DNA of 64,000 bases from JAHHTP01 sp964587555 (GCA_964587555.1 CAZPLR010000006.1:10388-74387); one strand, 5' to 3'; shown: positions 50,311 through 60,122, counted from the stretch's first letter. Numbers and translations are program-made. The notes: generated by a model not told the origin, from the letters alone.

Positions 50311-51714
50311 TTGCAGATAGAAAAAGATCCGTTTTGGCGGCTGCGCGGCAGGAGGGTATATGTGATCGGTCTTGGCGTGAGTCATAAGGAATTGGTGCCG
50401 CTGCTAGCCGAAAAGGGCATTGATGTGACCGTATGCGATAAAAGCGAAAAATACAAGACAGAGAATGAGGCTTTTTTACAGGGGCTGCATGTGAAATACC
50501 TGCTGGGGGCGGATTATCCGGCGAACCTTCGTGACGCGGATGTGATCTTCCGCACGCCGGGAATGTACTATTATGATCCGGCTTTGATCGATGCGCGCGA
50601 GAGCGGCGTTGTGGTGACCTCGGAAGCCGAGATGTTTTTTGAAAACTGTCCTTGTCCGATCTATGCTGTGACCGGCTCGGACGGTAAGACAACAACAACA
50701 ACCTTGATCTATGAGATGCTCAAGGCGTCCGGAAAAACGGTACATTTGGGCGGAAACATCGGAAAACCGCTGTATTCCAGAATCGAACAGGTAAAAGCGC
50801 AGGATGCGGCGGTCGTGGAGCTTTCCAGCTTTCAATTGCTTTCCATGCGCAGTTCGCCGGATGTGGCGGTTATCACCAATATTTCCCCAAACCATCTGAA
50901 CGTGCATAAGGATATGAAGGAGTATATCGATGCAAAGTGCAATATCCTTTGGCATCAGAATGCGTTTTCCCGCGCGGTATTAAACCGCGACGATGAAACG
51001 ACCTATGGTTTGAAAGGCTTTGTGCGCGGAGACCTTTCGCTTTTTTCCAGACGGCAGAAGGTAAAGACCGGCGCGTATTTGCGGGATGACGGCTATCTGA
51101 TCCGCTGTGAAAATGGCACGGAGGAGGTGCTGCTGCACAAGGATGAGATCCGCATCCCGGGTATCCACAATGTGGAAAACTACCTGGCTGCGATCGCGGC
51201 GGCAGGGAATGCGGTTCCCAAGGAGGCAATCTGCGCGGTTGCGCGGAATTTTAATGGCGTAGAGCATCGAATCGAATACGTGCGGACCGTAAACGGCGTG
51301 AAGTATTACAACGACTCGATTGCGACCAGCCCCACCCGCGTAGTCGCGGGTCTGCGCGCGTTTTCGCAGAAGCTGATAGTAATTGCGGGCGGATATGATA
51401 AAAATATCCCGTACGAGCCGCTTGGAAAGGATGTCAATGAGCGGGTGAAGCTGCTGATCCTGCTGGGAAAGACCGGGCCGAAGATCGAAAAGGCAGTGAC
51501 CGAATATCCGGGCTATGACCCGCAGAAGCTTCAGATCGTTCGGGTAAAAACGCTGGAGGAGGCGGTGGAGCAGGCGAAAAGGCTTGCCGTTCCGGGGGAT
51601 ATCGTCATGCTTTCACCGGCAAGCGCAAGCTTTGACCTGTACCGCAATTTTGAAGAACGTGGTCAGCATTTCAAACAGCTTGTGATGGCGTTGAGCGAAG
51701 AAAAAAATGGATAG
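50311..51714 (+). CDS. murD: UDP-N-acetylmuramoyl-L-alanine--D-glutamate ligase
   Basis: 467 residues from a TTG at 50311, with AAGGGAG 8 nt upstream; the GTG at 50302 would overlap that site. The Mur ligase ATP site is TGSDGKTTTTTLI (about 120-132), and the MurD hallmarks GGNIGKPL, ELSSFQL, NISPNHLNVH and YYNDSIATSPTRV are present. It adds D-Glu to UDP-MurNAc-L-Ala. It lies outside any dcw cluster; the neighbours are peptidases, not wall genes. Confidence 0.95.
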   Translation: MQIEKDPFWRLRGRRVYVIGLGVSHKELVPLLAEKGIDVTVCDKSEKYKTENEAFLQGLHVKYLLGADYPANLRDADVIFRTPGMYYYDPALIDARESGVVVTSEAEMFFENCPCPIYAVTGSDGKTTTTTLIYEMLKASGKTVHLGGNIGKPLYSRIEQVKAQDAAVVELSSFQLLSMRSSPDVAVITNISPNHLNVHKDMKEYIDAKCNILWHQNAFSRAVLNRDDETTYGLKGFVRGDLSLFSRRQKVKTGAYLRDDGYLIRCENGTEEVLLHKDEIRIPGIHNVENYLAAIAAAGNAVPKEAICAVARNFNGVEHRIEYVRTVNGVKYYNDSIATSPTRVVAGLRAFSQKLIVIAGGYDKNIPYEPLGKDVNERVKLLILLGKTGPKIEKAVTEYPGYDPQKLQIVRVKTLEEAVEQAKRLAVPGDIVMLSPASASFDLYRNFEERGQHFKQLVMALSEEKNG

Positions 51715-51728
51715 AAAGAGGAAGAAAG

Positions 51729-52772
51729 ATGAGTGAACGTTATGTAGAGGAGGTCTGCCGCAGGCTTTGCGCTGCGACCGGCGTTTCCGGATATGAGTAT
51801 ATGAGCGGTTCTGCCGCAGCGGAGAGAGAGCTGCGCGCTTATACCGACGATATTGAAATCGATTTTATGGGCAATGTGATTGCCTATTTGAATCGCGAGC
51901 GAACCGATCTGCCGCTGCTGCTGCTCGACGCGCACATCGATGAAATCGGCATGATCGTCACCTACATTGAGGATGACGGCTTTGTGCGCGTTTCCAACTG
52001 CGGCGGCATCGACCGCAGGCTGCTTGCGGCGCAGGAAGTCACAATCTATGGCAAAAAACCGATCTTTGGCGTGTTTGGTTCAAAACCGCCGCATCTTGTT
52101 TCCGGCGATGACGCCAATAAAATACCGGAGATTTCCGAGATGTATATCGACGTTGGCATGAGCAAGGCGGAAGCAGAAAAATGGATCACGCCGGGCGACC
52201 GGGTTATCACCAACTCTGCGTTTCGCCCGATGCTAAATGACCGGATCGCGGTGAAGTCGTTGGATGACCGCTGCGGCATCGCCTGTATTTTAGAGGCGCT
52301 CAGACTGCTGAAGGAGGAGAATGCCGCTTTGCCGTGCCGACTTGCGGTACTGTGCAGCGCGCAGGAGGAAACCAACTTTGGCGGCGCGTATTCGGCTGCT
52401 TACCGCATCAATCCGGATATCGCAATCGCGGTGGATGTGAGCTTTGCGCTAACCTCTGATGCGCCGCGGGAATCCTGTGGGCTGATGGGCAAGGGCGCAA
52501 TGATCGGCATCGGCCCGTCGCTCAATAAATCCCTTTCAGACAAGCTTTTGCAGATTGCAAAGGAAAAGGAGATTCCGTTCCAGTATGAGGTTTTAGGCGG
52601 GAACACCAGCACCAACGCGGACGTGTTTACGAATATGCGCGGCGGCGTTGTAACCGGCGTGATATCGATCCCGCTGCGATATATGCACACCCCGATTGAA
52701 ACGATTCAGCTTTCCGATCTTGAGGCGGTGGGAAGGCTTTTGTGTGAATATATCAAGCAGGCGGCTTTATAA
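51729..52772 (+). CDS. M42 family metallopeptidase (first of a tandem pair)
   Basis: 347 residues. The dinuclear metal site is visible as LDAHIDEIG (His, Asp), SLDDRCG (bridging Asp), AQEETNFGGA (catalytic Glu pair) and RYMHTPIE (terminal His). M42 enzymes are tetrahedral aminopeptidases or endoglucanase-misannotated peptidases that degrade short peptides in the cytosol. It starts 14 bp after murD with GAGGAAG upstream and is paralogous to the next gene. Confidence 0.92.
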   Translation: MSERYVEEVCRRLCAATGVSGYEYMSGSAAAERELRAYTDDIEIDFMGNVIAYLNRERTDLPLLLLDAHIDEIGMIVTYIEDDGFVRVSNCGGIDRRLLAAQEVTIYGKKPIFGVFGSKPPHLVSGDDANKIPEISEMYIDVGMSKAEAEKWITPGDRVITNSAFRPMLNDRIAVKSLDDRCGIACILEALRLLKEENAALPCRLAVLCSAQEETNFGGAYSAAYRINPDIAIAVDVSFALTSDAPRESCGLMGKGAMIGIGPSLNKSLSDKLLQIAKEKEIPFQYEVLGGNTSTNADVFTNMRGGVVTGVISIPLRYMHTPIETIQLSDLEAVGRLLCEYIKQAAL

Positions 52773-52802
52773 GCGCAAGACGGGAAAGGAAGGCTAAAAA
52801 GG

Positions 52803-53828
52803 ATGTTATTTGATACTTTGAAAACGCTCTGTATGCTAAACGGTACCTCCGGACGCGAGGACGCCGTCAGAGAGGAAATTTTAAAGATGGTTTCGGGGCA
52901 CTGCGACAGCGTGACAGTCGACCCGATGGGCAATATTCTCGCGTTCAAAAAGGGATTAAAGCCGCGTGCGAAAAAACTGATGCTTGACGCGCACATGGAC
53001 GAGGTCGGCTTTATGATTACCGGTTATACCGACGACGGGCTGCTGCGGTTTGAAACGGTCGGCGGCATTCAGCCGACTGTCATTTTAGGGCGCTCGGTTG
53101 CAGTCGGCGAAAAGGGTTATGTCGGCGTGATCGGCACAAAGCCAATCCATTTGCAGTCAAAGGAGGAGCGCGGCACAGTCGTCCCGGCAAAGCAGCTTTA
53201 TTTTGACATCGGCGCAAAGGATGTAGAGGACGTAAAGCAGTATGTCACACCGGGCGATACGGCGTATTTTGTCAGCGACTATGTGGAATTTGGCGACGAT
53301 ATGATTAAGGCGAAGGCGATCGATGACCGCATCGGCTGCGCGGTAATGGTGGAGCTGATGCAGGAGGAACTGCCTTACGATACCTATTTCTCCTTCACAG
53401 TACAGGAGGAGATTGGCTGCCGCGGCGCAGCGGCAGCAGCTTATACGGTCAATCCGGATATTGCTGTCTGCATTGAGGGCACGACTGCCGGGGACGTCGC
53501 AGGGGTTGCCGGAGATAAAAGGGTCTGTATGGTCGGTAAGGGCGCTGTTGTTTCGTTTATGGATCGCGGCACCATCTATGACAAGGGGCTTTACGAGCAG
53601 ACTAGGGCAATTGCAGACGAGCTTGGTATTCCAAACCAGACCAAAACAATGATAGCGGGCGGCAATAACTCCGGCAGGATCCATATCACTGCCGGCGGTG
53701 TGCGCACGGTGGCGGTTTCGGTGCCGACCCGGTATATCCATTCTCCGTCCAGCGTCGCAAAGAAAAGCGATATGATCGCCGTTTATGAGCTGGTCAAAGC
53801 GTTGGTCGGAAGACTGGGCGCAGAATGA
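52803..53828 (+). CDS. M42 family metallopeptidase (second of a tandem pair)
   Basis: 341 residues, with LDAHMDEVGF, AIDDRIGC, VQEEIGCRGA and RYIHSPSS in the same positions as the upstream paralogue. The pair may form a mixed or complementary peptide-degrading machine, as known for archaeal TET peptidases with different specificity; that is inference. Its stop overlaps the next gene by 4 bp. Confidence 0.93.
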   Translation: MLFDTLKTLCMLNGTSGREDAVREEILKMVSGHCDSVTVDPMGNILAFKKGLKPRAKKLMLDAHMDEVGFMITGYTDDGLLRFETVGGIQPTVILGRSVAVGEKGYVGVIGTKPIHLQSKEERGTVVPAKQLYFDIGAKDVEDVKQYVTPGDTAYFVSDYVEFGDDMIKAKAIDDRIGCAVMVELMQEELPYDTYFSFTVQEEIGCRGAAAAAYTVNPDIAVCIEGTTAGDVAGVAGDKRVCMVGKGAVVSFMDRGTIYDKGLYEQTRAIADELGIPNQTKTMIAGGNNSGRIHITAGGVRTVAVSVPTRYIHSPSSVAKKSDMIAVYELVKALVGRLGAE

Positions 53829-54604
53829 GCTTGCAGCCGGAGCTGCATCTGACAAAGGATGCAGCTTTGCTGGACGCGCTGTTTTCCGGACAGATGCCCT
53901 GTCGGGCGGCTTCGGCGGCGGTGCGGGTGAAGATGGCGGCGCTTTATCGCGCTTACGGAACAGCATACCCGTTTTGCAGCTTTTATATTTCGCGGGACGG
54001 ACATACCTGCGCCGCACTTTACGAGGGCGCGCTGCTGTTTTCGGATGAGAGGGATTTAGGCGTTGTTTGGAACGAGACAGTCCGTATGCTGCCGGTCGGC
54101 AGTATATTGTCTGATACCATGCTGCGGCTGCCGCACATGCGCCAAAGGACGGGCGATGTGATGGCTGCTTGGGTGCGGGCGCATCGGCGTAATGAGGAGA
54201 CGTCCTGCTGTGCGGATCATATCGGCGCTGCATATCGTGTGCTTTCTTCGGTATTCCCGGCTGATTATCAGGTGGGGACACCGCAGGAAAGGGATGTTTT
54301 TATGCGCTGGTATGCCGAGATGTCGCAGTATGTCCGGCATGGCGCGGCAAAGCTGTATGCCATGCCGGACAAAAGTGCGGCCGTTGTGCTGCTTTCTGGA
54401 GCGGACGCGCTGCTTTCGCAGCTCGGCGTCAGAAGCGAAGCGCGCGGTATGGGCTATGGGAGCAGGCTGATAAATGCGGTGCTGGACAATTTAGACGTCG
54501 GGAGGCTGCTTGTATTCAGCAGAAACGAGGACACAAACCGATTTTATCGGAAAAACGGGTTTCTGCCCGCCGGGAAGTGGTACGATTATTGCGCGCAGGA
54601 CTGA
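53825..54604 (+). CDS. GNAT family N-acetyltransferase
   Basis: 259 residues. The acetyl-CoA-binding motif A reads VRSEARGMGYGSRLINAVL (R-x-x-G-x-G), preceded by a beta strand AVVLLSGADALLSQLG and followed by VFSRNEDTNRFYRKNGF, typical of GNAT C-termini. The N-terminal 150 residues look like a second, degenerate GNAT-like half. Substrate unknown. It is translationally coupled to the M42 gene (ATGA overlap). Confidence 0.8.
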   Translation: MSLQPELHLTKDAALLDALFSGQMPCRAASAAVRVKMAALYRAYGTAYPFCSFYISRDGHTCAALYEGALLFSDERDLGVVWNETVRMLPVGSILSDTMLRLPHMRQRTGDVMAAWVRAHRRNEETSCCADHIGAAYRVLSSVFPADYQVGTPQERDVFMRWYAEMSQYVRHGAAKLYAMPDKSAAVVLLSGADALLSQLGVRSEARGMGYGSRLINAVLDNLDVGRLLVFSRNEDTNRFYRKNGFLPAGKWYDYCAQD

Positions 54605-54628
54605 TAGGATAGAAAGGATAACAATGAA

Positions 54629-55912
54629 ATGGATGCTTCAATTGCTTCTTTGTACAGCTTTCCGAAAGAGATTGAAGCGCTTTCGAAAAAAGCGGAATCG
54701 CTCTGTAGGGACGCTTTCGCGCGGATGGAGGAAATTTCTTACTACAACGAAGCGAAGGTATTAAAGGCGTTTGCGGACAATCGGGTCAGCGAAACGCATT
54801 TTGCCGGATCGACCGGCTACGGCTACGACGACCGCGGGCGCGAGGTACTTGACGCGGTTTATGCGCAGGCGTTCGGTGCGGAGGATGCGCTGGTGCGGCT
54901 GCATTTTGTTTCCGGGACGCACGCGCTTTCCACTGCGCTGTTTGGTATTCTGCGTCCGGGGGACACGCTGCTTTCGCTGTCGGGAAAGCCGTATGATACA
55001 ATGGAGGAGGTTATCGGCATCCGCAGCGGAAAAACCGGGACAATCACAAACGGATCGCTCAAGGACTTCGGTATAGATTATGAGCAGATCGACCTGCTGC
55101 CGGATTCCTTGCCGGATCTTACTGCAATCCGCAAAAAGGCGCCGCTTGCAAAGGTTGCATACATTCAGCGTTCACGCGGCTACGCTATGCGCCGTTCGCT
55201 CTCAATTGCGGTAATCGAGCGGATGATAAGGGCGGCGAAGGAAGCCAATCCAGACATTCTGGTGTTTGTTGACAACTGCTACGGCGAGTTTGTCGAGGAA
55301 AAGGAGCCGACGGAGGTCGGCGCTGACCTGATGGCAGGATCGCTGATTAAAAATCCGGGCGGTGCGATTGCCCGTACCGGCGGCTATATTGCTGGAAGGC
55401 GCGATCTGGTGGAGCTTTGCTCCTATCGCCTGACCAGCGTTGGCATGGGGAAGGAGGTCGGCTGCACGCTGGGGCAGAATGAGGCGATGTTCGAGGGATT
55501 TTTCTTTGCGCCGTCGGTGACGGCGGCGGCAGTCAAGACCTCACTGTTTGCCTCGGCGCTGTTTTCGCTGATGGGGTATCAGACCTCGCCGCGCTATGAT
55601 GAGCCGCGCACCGATATTATTATGGCAATCGAACTGGGGTCAAAGGAGAAGATGTGTGCGTTCTGCCGCGGGATACAGATGGGCGCGCCGGTGGACGCTT
55701 ATGTCACGCCGGAGCCTTGGAATATGCCGGGCTATGACGATCAGGTTATTATGGCTGCGGGCGCGTTCCATAACGGCGCGTCTATCGAGCTTTCGGCGGA
55801 TGGCCCGATCAAAGAACCGTTTTCCGTTTGGATGCAGGGCGGTATCACCTATCATACCGGAAAGATCGGCGTAATGCTTGCGGCAGGCGAGCTGTTAAAA
55901 GCGGATTCGTAA
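54629..55912 (+). CDS. Methionine gamma-lyase family PLP enzyme ('aluminium resistance' family)
   Basis: 427 residues. The PLP-binding Lys is in MAGSLIKNPGGAIARTGGYI, with the substrate-loop FAGSTGYGYDDRGREVLD near the N-terminus and FVDNCYGEFVEEKEPTEVGA before the Lys. These are hallmarks of the YnbB family, which is distantly related to Cys/Met-metabolism gamma-lyases; the aluminium-resistance label is historical. The exact reaction is not established. It is in the murD-asnA run. Confidence 0.88.
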   Translation: MDASIASLYSFPKEIEALSKKAESLCRDAFARMEEISYYNEAKVLKAFADNRVSETHFAGSTGYGYDDRGREVLDAVYAQAFGAEDALVRLHFVSGTHALSTALFGILRPGDTLLSLSGKPYDTMEEVIGIRSGKTGTITNGSLKDFGIDYEQIDLLPDSLPDLTAIRKKAPLAKVAYIQRSRGYAMRRSLSIAVIERMIRAAKEANPDILVFVDNCYGEFVEEKEPTEVGADLMAGSLIKNPGGAIARTGGYIAGRRDLVELCSYRLTSVGMGKEVGCTLGQNEAMFEGFFFAPSVTAAAVKTSLFASALFSLMGYQTSPRYDEPRTDIIMAIELGSKEKMCAFCRGIQMGAPVDAYVTPEPWNMPGYDDQVIMAAGAFHNGASIELSADGPIKEPFSVWMQGGITYHTGKIGVMLAAGELLKADS

Positions 55913-55965
55913 AGAGAAGGAAAAGAGAGAATCCCATGTCAAGGGAGTAGAAAGAGTAAGAATCA

Positions 55966-57699
55966 ATGGGGACCATTAAGAGATTTGCAAAATTTTATAA
56001 GCCACATATGCTGTTTTTTACATTGGATATGTGCGCGGCGCTGATCGTGGCGGCGGCGGACCTTTTTTATCCGCAGATTACCTCGAGCATTATCAACGAC
56101 TACGTGCCAAACCAGAATCTAAAGCTGATTTTGGTCTGGTGCGGCGTCCTTCTTGGGATTTATTTAATCAAAGCGGGGCTAAACTATTTCATGCAGTATT
56201 ACGGTCATGTGGTTGGCGTATGGATCCAGGCGGATATTCGCACCGAGATGTTTCATCATTTGCAGCGGCTGCCGTTTTCCTATTTTGATGAAAACAAAAC
56301 GGGAACAATCATGTCGCGTATCATCAACGATCTGATGGAGATTTCAGAGCTTGCGCACCATGGCCCGGAGGACCTGTTTCTTTCGCTGATTATGCTGATC
56401 GGTTCGTTTGTGTTGTTATGCCGCATCAATGTGACGCTCACGTTGATCATTTTTGCACTCATTCCGTTTATCGTGCTGTTTGCGGTGCTGATCCGCAAGC
56501 GGATGAATGCGGCGTTTAAGCAGACCCGCATTGAGATCGCAGAGGTCAACGCGAATGTGGAAAACGCCATTTCCGGAATCCGCGTTTCGCGCTCCTATAC
56601 CTGCCGCGACAATGAGGAGAAAAAATTTGAGGTTTATAATCAGCGCTTTGTGAAGGCGCGCAGCAAGGCGTATAAGGTTATGGGTGAATTCCAATCCTCG
56701 ATGACGCTGTTTGCTGATATACTGTATCTGGTTGTTTTGGCCGGCGCGGGTCTTTTCTTCTATTTCGGCAAGATCAACATCGGAGATTTTGTCGCGTACC
56801 TGCTTTACATTTCCAGCTTTTTGACCCCGCTGCGTAAGCTGATTAGCTTCTTTGAGCAATATCAGGAAGGCATGACCGGTTTTAAGCGCTACGAGGAGCT
56901 GATGGCGGAATATGAGGAAAGTGAAAAGCCGGACGCGCTTGAGCCGGAAAGCTTAAAGGGCGAGATCGCCTTCCATAACGTTTCTTTCGGCTATGATTCG
57001 GCAGAGGAGGAAGGCGATAAGCGGATGGTGATAAATGATCTGTCACTGCATATTGATCCCGGCAAGACGATCGCATTGGTTGGACCTTCCGGCGGCGGAA
57101 AGACAACTATCTGCCACCTGATCCCACGCTTTTATGAGGTAGACAGCGGCAGTATTACGATAGACGGCATTGACATTACCGATATGTCGCGTATGGCGCT
57201 GCGTAAGAACATCGGGCTGGTACAGCAGGATGTGTTTCTGTTTACCGGTACGCTTCGGGAGAACATCGCTTATGGCAAGCTGGACGCCTCGGAGGAGGAG
57301 ATCATCGAGGCGGCGAAAAGGGCAAATATTCATGATTATGTCATGACGCTCAAGGACGGCTATGACACCTATATTGGCGAGCGCGGCGTGAAGCTTTCCG
57401 GCGGACAGAAGCAGCGTATTTCAATTGCACGCGTGTTTTTGAAAAATCCGTCGATCCTGATTTTGGATGAGGCGACCTCCGCGCTGGATAACGCCACCGA
57501 GATGATGATCCAGCAGTCGCTTGAGGAGCTTTCCAAGGGCAGAACCTCGATTATCGTTGCGCACCGGCTTTCCACAGTTAAAAATGCCGACGAGATCATT
57601 GTTTTAAACGACGAGGGCATCGCCGAGCGCGGTACGCATGAGCAGCTTTTGCAAAGAAACGGCATATACGCCGCGCTTTACCAATATCAATTTAAATAG
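55966..57699 (+). CDS. ABC exporter, fused permease and ATPase
   Basis: 577 residues. Six transmembrane helices (residues about 15-320) form the ABC type 1 exporter domain. The ATPase has Walker A GPSGGGKTT (about 367-375), signature LSGGQKQR, Walker B ILILDEATSALD and the H-loop VAHRLSTV. It probably works as a homodimer, since no partner half-transporter adjoins it. Lipid or drug/peptide export are possible and cannot be distinguished. ATG 55966 has a weak GAAAGAG site. Confidence 0.92.
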   Translation: MGTIKRFAKFYKPHMLFFTLDMCAALIVAAADLFYPQITSSIINDYVPNQNLKLILVWCGVLLGIYLIKAGLNYFMQYYGHVVGVWIQADIRTEMFHHLQRLPFSYFDENKTGTIMSRIINDLMEISELAHHGPEDLFLSLIMLIGSFVLLCRINVTLTLIIFALIPFIVLFAVLIRKRMNAAFKQTRIEIAEVNANVENAISGIRVSRSYTCRDNEEKKFEVYNQRFVKARSKAYKVMGEFQSSMTLFADILYLVVLAGAGLFFYFGKINIGDFVAYLLYISSFLTPLRKLISFFEQYQEGMTGFKRYEELMAEYEESEKPDALEPESLKGEIAFHNVSFGYDSAEEEGDKRMVINDLSLHIDPGKTIALVGPSGGGKTTICHLIPRFYEVDSGSITIDGIDITDMSRMALRKNIGLVQQDVFLFTGTLRENIAYGKLDASEEEIIEAAKRANIHDYVMTLKDGYDTYIGERGVKLSGGQKQRISIARVFLKNPSILILDEATSALDNATEMMIQQSLEELSKGRTSIIVAHRLSTVKNADEIIVLNDEGIAERGTHEQLLQRNGIYAALYQYQFK

Positions 57700-57744
57700 G
57701 CCGAAGAGATCATTTAAGCTTTCAAAAAGAAAGGGGCAGAAAGC

Positions 57745-58758
57745 ATGAGTAAAACCATCATTCCGAAAGGATATCGCGCAACGCTGGACCTGTACAACAC
57801 ACAAAAAGCAATCAGCCTGATTAAACGGGTATTCGAGGATTCGCTGAGCAGTCAACTGCACTTGCAGCGTGTTTCCGCGCCGCTGTTCGTTGAAGCGCAC
57901 ACCGGCTTAAACGATGACCTAAACGGCGTTGAGCGGCCTGTTTCGTTTGACGTCAAGGAAACCGGCGATTCGGCGCAGGTCGTCCATTCGCTGGCAAAGT
58001 GGAAGCGCATGGCGCTTTACAATTACGGCTTTTTTCCGGGGAATGGGCTTTACACCGATATGAATGCGATCCGGCGGGATGAGGAGATGGACAATCTGCA
58101 CTCGATCTATGTCGACCAGTGGGACTGGGAGAAGGTGATCGACAGCGGTACCCGAAACCTAGATTACTTAAAAAAGACGGTGCAGAAGATTGTTGAATCG
58201 ATCTGCCAAACCCAGTCTACTCTCCGGGTCATTTTTCCGCAGCTTTCGGCGCTGCCGCCGATTTCCCGGGAAATTACCTTTATCACCTCGCAGGAGCTGG
58301 AGGACTTATATCCGTCGCTTACGCCAAAGGAGCGAGAAAATGCCTTTGTGAAGGGGCATCCGACCACCTTTCTGATGCAGATCGGCGGTAAGCTGCGCTC
58401 TGGAAAGCCGCATGACGGACGTGCGCCAGACTATGACGACTGGGCGTTAAACGGCGATATTTTGGTCTGGAATTCGGTTTTGGAGCAGGCGTTTGAGGTT
58501 TCCTCGATGGGCATCCGCGTCGATCCGCAGTCGCTCGATAGGCAGCTTACGCTTTCCGGCTGCGATGACCGCAGGACGCTGCTGTTCCATCGGATGCTGC
58601 TTGACGGCAAGCTGCCGCTGACAATGGGAGGCGGCATCGGTCAATCGCGGCTTTGTATGCTGCTTTTGGGTGCGGCACACATCGGCGAGGTGCAGGTTTC
58701 GGTCTGGGATGAACAGACAAAGGCAGCTTGTAAGGAAAGCGGCATCCAGCTTTTATAA
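57745..58758 (+). CDS. asnA: Aspartate--ammonia ligase
   Basis: 337 residues with the AsnA-type class II synthetase-like fold: the N-terminus IIPKGYRATLDLYNTQKAIS, then ERPVSFDV, VHSLAKWKRMALYNYGF, DQWDWEKVI and MGGGIGQSRLCMLLLG. It makes asparagine from aspartate, ammonia and ATP. AAAGGGG precedes the ATG. It ends the murD run and is followed by a strong terminator. Confidence 0.96.
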   Translation: MSKTIIPKGYRATLDLYNTQKAISLIKRVFEDSLSSQLHLQRVSAPLFVEAHTGLNDDLNGVERPVSFDVKETGDSAQVVHSLAKWKRMALYNYGFFPGNGLYTDMNAIRRDEEMDNLHSIYVDQWDWEKVIDSGTRNLDYLKKTVQKIVESICQTQSTLRVIFPQLSALPPISREITFITSQELEDLYPSLTPKERENAFVKGHPTTFLMQIGGKLRSGKPHDGRAPDYDDWALNGDILVWNSVLEQAFEVSSMGIRVDPQSLDRQLTLSGCDDRRTLLFHRMLLDGKLPLTMGGGIGQSRLCMLLLGAAHIGEVQVSVWDEQTKAACKESGIQLL

Positions 58759-58771
58759 TACTTTGCTTTTG

Positions 58772-58802
58772 CGGCAGACGAAAAACTTCGTCTGCCGTTT
58801 TC
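58772..58802 (+). terminator. Terminator of the murD-asnA run
   Basis: CGGCAGACGA/TCGTCTGCCG stem with a 6-nt A-rich loop, followed by TTTTCG. Confidence 0.85.
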
Positions 58803-58844
58803 GCTTGCTGGTTGAGACAGCAAAGGAAAGAACCCAAAAAGTGT

Positions 58845-58873
58845 TTGCAAAATGCGGGACTTTCGGTTATGAT
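58845..58873 (+). promoter_or_regulatory. sigma-A promoter of the carbohydrate module
   Basis: TTGCAA (58845-58850), 17-nt spacer, TATGAT (58868-58873), 38 bp before the regulator-kinase start. Confidence 0.75.
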
Positions 58874-58911
58874 AAAAATAGAAGAGAAAAATACAAAAGG
58901 GAGGCTTTCGA

Positions 58912-60084
58912 ATGAGCGGAAAGCTATTGCCGATCGGCGAGCGGGTTGCCGCACTGCGGCAGGCGAAAAAGGTGACGCAGAACGAGCTGGCGCAATACCT
59001 GCATATCTCCTATCAGTCGGTCTCCAAATGGGAAACAGGAGCGGCGTACCCAGATATTGGGCTGCTGCCGGCGATCGCACAGTATTTTAATGTGTCCGCA
59101 GACTATCTGCTGGGCATGGATGACCGGAGCGTTATCTCCAAGCGATATTTTTTGGCGGCGGATCAAGGCGGCACAAAGACCCGTGTGCTGCTGTGCGATT
59201 TTAGCGGTAAGATCTATGATGAAATCCGTACCGGCGGCGTCTGCTGGTTTTATGGCGGGATTGAAAAGTCGATGGAGTACTTAGGCGAGGCCGCCGATAC
59301 GCTAAGAGCCAGATGTAAAATCGACGCAGGCGAGATTGCGTTTATCGTCTGCGGAGCGGCGGGGATCAACTGGGACGATGAGCGCGGTATGTTCACGCAA
59401 GCGCTCGAACGGCGGTTAAACATCAAGGCTTATGTCTATAATGACTGCGCCGCCGCGGTGTACTGCGATGGATTGGAGTATGAAAACCGTATCCTGCTTT
59501 GTGCGGGGACCGAATTTGGCGCGTCGGTGGTGACAAGGGATATGTCTGATCCGTTTGTCTACTGTAATCATACGATGCCGGAGGATATGGGCGCGACCGC
59601 AATCGGGAGCTATGCCGTGACGGCGGTGCTGCGCGCAGAGGAGTATTTAGGGAAGCCGACTGCGCTTACTCGGCATATTTTGTCCTATTTTGAGCTTGAC
59701 AGCGAGAACGCGCTGCTTTCGGCATATGCCAGAAAGACGCTGACCCGTCCGGTTAAGGGTCTGACGCCGCTTGTTTTTGAGATGGCGCGCTGCGGTGATA
59801 CGGTCAGCGGCGAGATTTTGCGCCGGATGGCGGATAATATGAGCCGTTATGCGGTTGCGGCGGTGCAGAAGTATCAGCTTGCGCGGAGAAAGACTGCGGT
59901 GCTGCTTGCGGGCGGCGTGTTCTGCAACGAGTATGAACCGTTTTACACCCGTATTGCCGATAATATTCACGCTGTCTGCGAGAATGCGGTTATCATACGC
60001 ACCGCTAAAGAGCCGGTATTCGGCGCGTATCAGATCGGTTTGATGAAGGCAAAACAGTTTATGGACAGCAGAAAGGCAGAATGA
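58912..60084 (+). CDS. XRE-family HTH fused to a BadF/BadG-type sugar kinase
   Basis: 390 residues. A clear XRE helix-turn-helix (about 8-62: LRQAKKVTQNELAQYLHISY, then QSVSKWETGAAYPDI) is joined to an actin-like ATPase of the BadF/BadG/BcrA/BcrD family, which includes N-acetylglucosamine kinases: ADQGGTKTRVLLCDF (phosphate 1), VYNDCAAAVYC, LCAGTEFGASVV and LLAGGVFCNEY. ROK repressors combine HTH and kinase folds, but pairing XRE with a BadF-type kinase is much less common. It is probably a sugar-sensing autoregulator of the module it opens, perhaps also an active kinase. Confidence 0.87.
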   Translation: MSGKLLPIGERVAALRQAKKVTQNELAQYLHISYQSVSKWETGAAYPDIGLLPAIAQYFNVSADYLLGMDDRSVISKRYFLAADQGGTKTRVLLCDFSGKIYDEIRTGGVCWFYGGIEKSMEYLGEAADTLRARCKIDAGEIAFIVCGAAGINWDDERGMFTQALERRLNIKAYVYNDCAAAVYCDGLEYENRILLCAGTEFGASVVTRDMSDPFVYCNHTMPEDMGATAIGSYAVTAVLRAEEYLGKPTALTRHILSYFELDSENALLSAYARKTLTRPVKGLTPLVFEMARCGDTVSGEILRRMADNMSRYAVAAVQKYQLARRKTAVLLAGGVFCNEYEPFYTRIADNIHAVCENAVIIRTAKEPVFGAYQIGLMKAKQFMDSRKAE

Positions 60085-60122
60085 GCCTTTGTTTGGAAAA
60101 TGGGGAAAAGAGGGGAAATGAT

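Noticed and set aside
53157..54281. Open frame of more than 370 codons antisense to the second M42 and GNAT genes
   Set aside because: Low-complexity shadow composition overlapping two genes with intact motifs.
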